From Bradysia coprophila (lineage: Eukaryota; Arthropoda; Insecta; Diptera; Sciaridae), in assembly GCF_014529535.1 (NCBI RefSeq), contig NW_023504022.1:1980986-2044985 (forward strand): a stretch of DNA of 64,000 bases, read 5' to 3'. Position 1 is the first letter of the stretch, and each line of letters opens with the position of its first letter. The notes under the pieces were generated by a model. That model searched no databases, was not told the origin of the DNA, and was given only the letters and a program-made list of their open reading frames with translations. The position numbers were made by a program, and so were the translations under genes. Shown here one piece after another: positions 56,171 through 64,000 of the stretch.

Positions 56171-57159
56171 GGTTCATATCATTTTGTACACAAAAAGTCA
56201 GTTTTGTACACAAAACTTACATTTTGTACACACATAAAACGCATTTTGTACACAAAAAAAATGATTTTGTACACAAAATGTTCATTTTGTACACAAATAA
56301 AAAGATTTTGTACACAAACATAACTGATTTTGTACACGGAAACCATAACATTGTACACACAAAATATTATTCATACACAAAATTGTTTATCTTTTTAAGC
56401 TTCGTGCAATTTTTTGAATTAACTTTGCGCGATCTCAGCTCATAAGTTATCAAGTGTGACAAAAAAAAGAAGCTTTATCTCAATGAACCGATTAATATGT
56501 CAAAAGTTTGTTATCATTTACTGCATTTACTCCTCTCACCTCTGACATTGCTGTAGTATGTTGTATTTTCTTTGTGCGGGGGCTCCGCCCCCAAACCCCC
56601 GCGCCTGCGGCGGGCTTTTCTTTACGCCCTGCAGGCTGCCGTACGTTCATGGGGCTCTGCCCCAAACCCCGCTAGGGGCTCCGCCCCTTAGACCCCGCAA
56701 GGGGGGCTGTACCACCCTTGACCCCCCACTGCGGGGGCTGCCGCCCCTCGACCCCGCTTTTTTTTTTTTTTAATATTCCACGGCCTGCGGCGCTGCTACA
56801 TAAATAAATAATTTTTACCAATTACTTTCTCATCTCAAACAGCTCATTATTAAAACACGCTAACGTCGCTGAATCAATATATTCTTATATCTCTCAAAAT
56901 CATCAAATTTATGTACAAAATGATATTTCTATGTGTACAAAATTATACTTCTTTGTGTACAACACGAACTTACTGTGTACAAAATGAACTTTTTGTGTCC
57001 AAATTGATCATTTTTGTGTACAAAATAAGCATTTTGGTGTACAAAATAATCATTTTTGTGTACAAAATCATGGTTTAATAATAAACAATAAACTTTTTGT
57101 GTACAAAATGTAAGTTTTGTGTACAAAACTGACTTTTTGTGTACAAAAAGAAATAAACC
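56171..57159. mobile_element. TIR element with GTGTACAAAA arrays, GC-rich core and 9-bp target duplication
   Basis: TCGTTTCAC flanks the element on both sides (56162-56170 and 57160-57168). The ends are inverted over about 60 bp: GGTTCATATC on the left and its near-complement at 57150-57159, followed inward by TTTTGTACACAAAAAGTCAG and related units. Each arm contains about ten GTACAC-centred units of around 20 bp. The core (56570-56760) is strikingly GC-rich. The 9-bp duplication is the size made by Mutator-like transposases. No transposase ORF is present. Confidence 0.65.
56570..56760. repeat. GC-rich palindromic island
   Basis: The stretch is made of GGGGCTCCGCCCC-like palindromes joined by AAACCCCG or TTGACCCCG spacers (at about 56578, 56651, 56675 and 56732), then a T run. 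The composition is unlike anything else in this AT-rich window. The ORF through it is a repeat translation. Confidence 0.75.
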
Positions 57160-57845
57160 TCGTTTCACTCAGGAACTACCCCTTAAATATTTGAACGATC
57201 AGTGGATATTATCCTTATAAACTTTTTAATACACAAAATGACCTGTTTTAAGCCGATGGAGGAGCCCCAGAAGATTTAAGTGTCAAGTGCAATGAAACTA
57301 ACACTTTGTTCATAAGGAATATGCTTTGACATTGCCTAATCACGTCAAGCACATTAGATTTCGTCAGTTTGGGCTGATCATTTCTGATCAATGCACACAG
57401 GTCACGTGCGGACACTTTGTACTACCCAGTCATCATTAAAATCTAGAAGCCCTTTTTAGGACCTCTTCTCCACCTAACCCATACACACAGGGCCTATTTG
57501 AGGGAATTGACTTTTAGAAAATTGATTTTTTTTACTCGCCAGAATTCTCTCAAAAATAGGCCCAGTCCACGTCGCAAGCCTAGCAAAAGAGCCTGCTAAC
57601 GGGTACTACCAGGTCTAGTCGCATTCTCTACATTTTATAGAAGCATATGACTTTCCTGTGGGTTTCCGACCTCATCGCTAGCCTCATACCATAGCCAGCA
57701 GTCGGATAATATCCGGCGGATATTGAATTCAATCCAGGTCTAGTCGCTTTATAATTTACAAAACAAAAGACTTTCCTGCTTGCACCTCGACCAAAACACT
57801 ACAGAGCCACGAGTCATTCATTCTCTGCGGCCTGTCATTACTTAT

Positions 57846-58241
57846 CTACTCGTCGCTCTCGGCCGCCCTATAGCCCGAAGGTTTTCGCTCATTGGAATAG
57901 TCCCGCTTTGACAGCTGGCGATCCACATCCAAGGCAAAAATCTCCGGTCCACGAACCGAGTTGAGAGTTGACTCGGCGGGTAACACAAGACAACGGAGTA
58001 TCAAAATAGTGGCATAATCGCTGAGTAGAACGACAGCTAGACAATGTATTGCCTCAGTCGTACGACTGCCTAATCGATATTCCGAAATCGATACAAATTC
58101 ACCCGATTTGCCACGTGCAAACATAGCTTGGAGCAAATTTGACCGATTTACCTCGGAGCGTCGTTGACAGTTAATCACACCATTGCTATTGTATGCATGT
58201 GCATCTAAAACAATCGACGCGCCATTTACTTGTTCATGCAA
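57846..58241 (-). CDS. Unrecognised ORF of 131 codons
   Basis: This is one of the longer open frames outside the transposons, in a local patch of higher GC. It starts MHEQVNGASIVLDAHAYNSN and ends RKPSGYRAAESDE. The amino-acid make-up is balanced and not repeat-like, which slightly favours real or formerly real coding sequence, but I recognise no family. It may be an exon or a decayed fragment. Confidence 0.2.
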   Translation of the reverse strand: MHEQVNGASIVLDAHAYNSNGVINCQRRSEVNRSNLLQAMFARGKSGEFVSISEYRLGSRTTEAIHCLAVVLLSDYATILILRCLVLPAESTLNSVRGPEIFALDVDRQLSKRDYSNERKPSGYRAAESDE

Positions 58242-61200
58242 AGCTGTGTGTCTTCACTGAAATAATTCGATTGCAAGTTATCCTTGCTAAATTATTTCAG
58301 TGCTAGAACATACCAGATACCTTTAGGCAGGAAGCTGGTAGTTTATTTCCTGAAAATAATTTCAGGCAAACAGTGAAAGGTTACCCGTTCCTACACATTC
58401 ACGGCAAACAAAGGCACGATTGTACAGTTTGTAACAAAAGAACGCGTTCGCCATGCGTGCATTTCAATGCGGTCCAAACAATTCACTTTAAACTCACAAG
58501 AATAAGGCAAAATTCTAGCACAAAACTAAAATATAGGCAAAGCACAAAATATAACACTTCGGCCATAGCACACAATTAAAGAATTTCGGCCAATTTTCGC
58601 CTTATTCTTAGCGATCGAGCTTAGCTCATGATTTTGATGTTCACTCGGTGACGGTCTAAACTAAACCGTCAAGCACATTACGTCCGAGGTTCCAAATTTT
58701 TGCTTTGACTTCAAAAACCTTGTCATCTAAGTCCCTAAATTGATTTCTGATAAATTAATCTGATTTTAGTCGGCCGTGATTCTAGAAAAGAGATGATCCA
58801 GTAGAGCTGAGTCCGTAGAACGGCAATTATTTTCTATCGTATTCTCTTCTTCAAGTCTTCCGATATAAATACGCTTTGCTTCTTCGCGAATAGATGTCGT
58901 TCATGGCTTATTATTTGTTTATCGATTTTAGAAATATTTGAGAATATCTGTGAATATTTGGGAATATTGGGAATATTTGGGAAGTAGAAGATTGGAGAAG
59001 TGTAGACGATAGAAAATACCTGCTGTAATGTCGCTGGATATGGATATTCCTTAGTCACTCGTGAACAGCTACTCTTAGCTTTCTTTTGAATTTCGACTGA
59101 CCGAAATCAGCCCCATTTTATACTACCAACCGCGATTTGCACGCGATTTACGTGATTTGTTCGTGATTTATAAAATCTACAAATAGTTTGTCGGTGATAC
59201 ATGAAATTAAACACAGCAGTGCACTAAACAGAGTACTGAAACTGGACAGTGTAACATACAAATTTTGACACTGTAAAAAATTTGGAATATTTCTTCATAC
59301 AAAATGGTGCTCTATTTGGCAGCTGTCACTACGATCACTCATGATCACAGTGCGTTGCTTAAAGCCAAATGATGTTTTCCAAATTTTAGTATTTAAGTTT
59401 TGTTTTCTAATTGTCAGTGCGTCGTGACATAGTATTAAATCTGCTACTTTTTTACTTTCAAAGTATCTTCTATTGTTTGATTTAAAATCTTTGACTTCAT
59501 TTGATTTAACATTGACTTTGCTATGTAGAATCCCCCGGAGTCGCTTATTTTTGTCGTCACAGTTTGTGAAACGAAAATGATGAGAATCATCATCAGACTA
59601 TCTCCTACGACCTTGCGAATTTCAGCAAATAGTAAAAATATAAACGCCTAAAGTTAGGGCCCAAAAGATTAAAATTTAATTCCTCTAGGGATTACTCATT
59701 CGGGAATAAATTTAATTAATCCATGAGGGAATTAAATTTCAATTCTAAAAAAGATTCGGTTGCGTAATGTTAATCTCAAAAAGATTTTCCACACAGCGCA
59801 CAGCCAATCGATATACGACGTATCGATTAATCAAATTTCTCAGCAAAAGAGATTTATTGCCGATATCCACGAAATATTTGCTCAGTTTAATTATTCATTT
59901 ACGTAGTGCTTGCTTCTTTCACATGAATAACATATTTGTTCAGAAACATTTTTGAAGGAGGTTCATTTCGATATGTTACCAGTCACACCGAAGCAATGGT
60001 CGAAGTACCGCATACATTCTTCATCATTACACACACTTGATTTTGTTTCATAAACAATTTTATTTAACAATGAAAAATCTAAAAGGATTTTTTTCGTTAA
60101 AATTTTATCCAATCAATTTGATTGAGGTCTTATGGAGAATTTAAAAAAATCCATGCATGATCATGATCAAACCAGCAAAGCGAAAAATAAAAGATTATGA
60201 AAACTTGGCGAATATTAACTTGTACATTTTTATGAAAGGTAATATACCGCCAGTTGTACATATTAACCATATAAACCGTGTATGTATAAGTATATAGGTA
60301 TACATGGATACACAGGTGTGTCTTGCATATCGTCAGATATGCGCTCCACGTTGCATATACTACACTTTAAGGGTCAAAAGGTTGCTGATTTCTCGAGCTG
60401 CGTACGTTCTTACGCGTTTTATTTTATAAGAAAGTGTTCGTTCAATCTTAATTTAATTTGATATTTTTGTGTGGTTTCATCATTTTTCGGCCATAAAACG
60501 AATAGCCGCTGTAATTTCGAAACGAAATTAGGTTACCCTTGATGCCGAAGAGAGTTACACCATTAATGTAGACTTGCAGCGATTGGAGCGAGTAGTTAAA
60601 ATGATAACCTGTATGTCCATAGTCCAATTAAATCAAATGCAATATTTACCAATATTTACCACGAAGAAGAGGTATGCATGAACCGAAAATTTGTTATTTG
60701 GGAAATGTCTTTTTGTGACGGTTAGTGCATAACTCTTCTCAACTGTGGGAGTTCATGGGGATTATAATACACGACTGGCACACCATTTTCTCTATGCAAA
60801 AAGAAAAGAAAAATCGACAAGTCGTACCTACTACTCGTACTTTTTATGGAAAAGGTGTGTTTCGCCTGACCTCTCCAACCTGTGAATAGTCAGTCCCTGT
60901 ATTTGCCTCACTGGGAGAAAAATTGTGTGCGACGTGTGTAAATATATAGAAACCGTCATGATTTAGCCGCATTCATTTCAATCGGAAAGTGTAGAAATAT
61001 ACTTGGAAAAGATATGGATATTGCGTTGTATCGTCATTCGCCTTGGAAAAGTGTTCATTGCATTCTCATCCGGAAAATTGTTGTTGTAAATTTCGCTCCA
61101 ATTGACCTAAGGATGTAATATTTCCAGTAGATAGTGTTATGCAACTCTACACTTGTCAAAGTAGCAGTTTTGAAACCTATAGTTGCTTAAAGTCACACTT

Positions 61201-62443
61201 GTAAGTTTGGTTCGTATCACAAAATTTATCCCTCAAATAATGAATTTCTTCCACAGCATCGAATGTAATCTATTCGAGTGGTACTCAGTACAATCAATTC
61301 TCGATGAAATTAGTGTTGTAGAAACGGTTAACTGTGAAAGTGGTTGTTGTGTCAACTGTTCTCAAGCTCACAACAAATTTGCATGCAGTAGTAGCTGCTG
61401 CTGTTTAGTAATGATTAAGTAATGTACAATATCTTTCTATTCCAAGGTATTTTCGTTATTCGATTTGGTTTATTGTCCATAAAGTAGCTCCGAATTGAGC
61501 ATCTAAAGTAAATATATTTTAGTGGATCTGTGTCTGCGCTCGATTCTATGAATTTAATTGTAAATTACTATTTTTTTTAGTAAGTTGCAATTGATATGGC
61601 ATCATGCAGAGCAGAACCCAAAACTATGAATTGTCTTTTTTTAAAGTCGCAAAAAAGCAGTCCACACAAAATTTAAAAAAAAACGAACACAAAAGCGAAT
61701 ATCCCTCAAAATTATTACGTTTATTTGAATATATTTTTGTCACATAATTTGTTCTTCTCTCTCCCTGGGCCGACTGGTTTACGATGCACGTGAAAAATGC
61801 GTATATAATGCCCCGATCATAAAATCCTCATTTAAATTTATTTTTATGGTTTCTTCTTTTCAAAAACCGATATGCCCTTGTTAAGCGTAATATGTTTATT
61901 GCACACAACGTATATATACTGAGCTACAGTGATGATGGCTTTCTCGTCGGATAGTTGTACGCTATTTTTTAGCCGAATTTTTTGTAATTCGTTAATTTGA
62001 TGTGCATTCTGTTAACATGACATTACTGCGCACATTTAAATATGATTCCGTGCTATGCATTGGATTGTTAATGGTACAAAATGTCTTAAAAGGGCATAAT
62101 AATCTATATTATAACAAGAATTGATGATCTAAAGAAATTATAATTAACCGAATTACATTCGCTTCATCGAGATACAATCACTACCTACTGTTTATGGTAA
62201 TGTCCATTGGCTAATACAGTTATTTCAAAAATAGCATCAATTTAGCGATGCGTTGAAAGTGCTAAAAAAAGTGAAGAGATGCAAGGTGTTTGACGTGGAT
62301 TTTAACACAATTTCACGAGATAGACGATACATAAAAATGTCGGTTTTTGTGTTCTTTTTCGATGATTAAAAAAAATCGAGGCTCATAGGAATGTCGCTCC
62401 GGTGTGAATAACAATGACACACAAATTGACACATTTTGTATTA
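58242..62443. other. Long intergenic stretch, no gene recognised
   Basis: There are short TTGGGAATATT repeats near 58938-58985 and a GAGTACTGAAAC-family MITE copy at about 59215-59357. The ORF at 61183-61422 has a Cys-rich end (VNCESGCCVNCS, CSSSCCC) but no other support. No tRNA or conserved protein motif was seen. Confidence 0.3.
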
Positions 62444-63454
62444 GGGGACATTCAAAAAGGACGTCCGCGGTTTTTCCTATATTTTCGACACCCCCCTACC
62501 CCCTGTCCGAATGAGTCCACTTTTCGATACACCCCCCCCCCCGGTGGACGTCCGAAAAACGAAATTTTCCACCTTTTTTATTGATTAACAAATTGTTTTC
62601 GTAACTGAGACTTTACGCACTAACTAAATACTTTTCCGCGATAAACAGAATGATGAAATTGCTTCGTTACGACAAATCGTGTTCCTAACTTGTGTCTAAT
62701 CTGGAGTTCACATCCTATCACATCTTTTGTGCGAAATCTCCATTTAGGCACTTGTTATAAAATAGCTATTTTACTAACTTGTTAGTAAATGGGATGTTTT
62801 GCGCCATAGATGTGAGATTGCCAATACGAGCTGAGGGCGAGTTTGGCAACACATCGTGTGCGCAAAACCCCCATTTACTAACATGTTTGCAACAAAATTT
62901 TATGTACAGGAGTGGGATCTTCATTTTTTATAAACGTTAATTTACGTCCTTGTGCGCAAATATATATATGAGAATCCATTTACGCACTACTTTGATCGCA
63001 CTTCTGTGCATAAACAGCTATTGTAAAATGGTATTAACAATATTATTAAAATTGTGCATGTACGTCAAATTAAGCCTTTTTTTCTCATCAGCTCAAGATT
63101 TACATCAACTTAAGTGGTATTGTAGATGTAAAGCATAAAAATTTGAAGGAAATTTGATTTTGCCACATTGAATAGAGTTCATAAATTAATGACAAACAAA
63201 TAGAGTTCCAACGAAAATTCTTTTCGCAACGCTGGTGGTTGTACAATTATGGCTAAGTTAATAAAATTATAAAAGTTATCGTCATATGATTAACCGTATG
63301 GCATTACTACGTTACTTTTGACCATTTTGTTATACATTGAAAAAAGTGGACGTCCGAATTCGCAAATACCCCCCCCCCCGTTGTCCGAATCTGTCCGGTT
63401 TTCAGCTACCTCCCCCCCACCCCCTAGTCGCGGACGTCCTTTTTGAATGTCCCC
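62444..63454. mobile_element. Harbinger-like non-autonomous TIR element (1,011 bp)
   Basis: The ends GGGGACATTCAAAAAGGACG (left) and CGTCCTTTTTGAATGTCCCC (right) are inverted and flanked by TTA at 62441-62443 and 63455-63457. A TWA duplication fits PIF/Harbinger. Just inside each end are C-runs (62524-62541 and 63369-63380) with GGACGTCCG motifs. The interior is AT-rich with no transposase; the ORF at 62950 is not recognisable. Confidence 0.7.
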
Positions 63455-63524
63455 TTAGGAAAATGTCACAATTATATGAGCCACACCTTAGCGAGATTTC
63501 TCATTATTGGCGCACCTCGCTTAT

Positions 63525-63950
63525 ATCGAAAGTAACCCAAATCCATCGAAAAATCCGATGGAAGTTAGGAAGTGCTAGAGGAATCATCTGTTATCCCAAA
63601 ATTTAGGAACCAACCTTGCAACACCTCACTCATGTCGAAAAAAAAACAAAATCCATCAAAAAATCCGATGGAAGTTAGGTAGTGCCAGAGGAATCATCTG
63701 TCATCCCAAAATTTATAGAACCAACCTTGGAACACATCACTCATGTCGAAAATAGCCCAAATCCATCGAAAAATCCGATGGAAGTTAGGAAGTGCCAGAG
63801 GAATCATCTGTCATCCCAAAATTTAGGAACCAACCTTGGAACAACTCACTAATGTCGAATATAACCCAAATCCATCAAAAAATCCGATGAAAGTTAGGTA
63901 ATTTCAGAGGAATCACCTGTCATCCCAAAATTTAGGAACTGACCTAGTGG
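63525..63950. repeat. Tandem repeat of about 110 bp, four units, at the window edge
   Basis: Units contain AATCCATCGAAAAATCCGAT, GGAAGTTAGGAAGTGC, AGAGGAATCATCTGTCATCC and ATTTAGGAACCAACCTTGGA, recurring near 63540, 63650, 63760 and 63867. The last unit is more diverged. The array may extend in another form beyond the window. Confidence 0.8.
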
Positions 63951-64000
63951 AAGTTAATACTTAATGATCCCAACAATTTCCTACAAGAAATACACACCAA

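Noticed and set aside
56558..56773. Proline/glycine-rich ORF through the GC-rich island.
   Set aside because: It only translates GGGGCTCCGCCCC palindromes and runs into a T tract.
61183..61422. Cys-rich ORF ending CSSSCCCLVMIK.
   Set aside because: Cysteines come from a local TGYTGYTG-like low-complexity tract; no signal peptide or known spacing.
63525..63950. Regular repeats that could suggest a CRISPR array (also 31540-32800 and 56180-56390).
   Set aside because: Units are contiguous tandem or palindromic repeats without unique spacers or cas genes, and the DNA is eukaryotic.
1..64000. tRNA or rRNA genes.
   Set aside because: I found no stretch with recognisable A and B boxes or conserved rRNA cores on either strand; a tRNAscan-SE run would settle it. 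The copia-type primer site at 12922 resembles part of a tRNA complement but is not a tRNA gene.

Overview
This window looks like nuclear DNA of an insect, most likely a fly (Diptera). It is AT-rich, the clear genes are split by introns of about 60-75 bp with GT...AG ends, and most of the remainder is mobile DNA of insect type (CR1/Jockey-like and RTE-like non-LTR elements, Ty3/Gypsy, copia-like LTRs, MITEs and foldback elements). I saw no tRNA, rRNA, CRISPR array or operon. Gene names rest on motif recognition by eye; no database search was possible.

Host genes. (1) At 854-5317 (+) lies a multi-exon FAD-linked oxidase that resembles the plant-type L-gulonolactone oxidases, including their HWGK motif and Cys-rich C-terminal tail. 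This is unexpected in an insect. (2) At 15954-17145 (-) is a C2H2 zinc-finger gene with one finger per exon. (3) At 19682-20107 (+) is the C-terminal end of a PRMT1-like arginine methyltransferase, broken by a GA-rich tract. (4) At 23307-25001 (+) is a complete three-exon UDP-glycosyltransferase of 523 residues. (5) At 27972-30116 (-) is a two-exon gene for a small four-helix membrane protein, with a repeat element in its intron.

Repeats, left to right. A roughly 1.2-kb element sits in an intron of the oxidase gene and recurs at 10.5-12.06 kb, where it carries an extra 356-bp insertion with a small secreted-protein-like ORF. A Jockey-like fragment lies at 8.1-8.9 kb and a copia-like pair of short LTRs with a primer-binding site at 12.8-15.0 kb. 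Several MITEs follow, including one inserted in another at 20.8-21.4 kb.

The main structure is a nested stack at 31.1-45.74 kb. A satellite-bearing element was split by an RTE-like retrotransposon (23-bp target duplication). That retrotransposon was then split twice: by a full-length CR1-like element (189-bp duplication) and by a Ty3/Gypsy element (4-bp duplication, 250-bp LTRs differing at one base seen). The Gypsy gag-pol junction carries a canonical -1 slippery heptamer directly before the gag stop.

The right third (46-64 kb) has no recognised host gene. It holds a complex foldback element (46.5-48.4 kb), an RTE fragment (51.4-52.4 kb), an element with 9-bp target duplications and a GC-rich palindromic core (56.2-57.2 kb), a Harbinger-like element (62.4-63.45 kb) and a tandem repeat that runs up to the end of the window.
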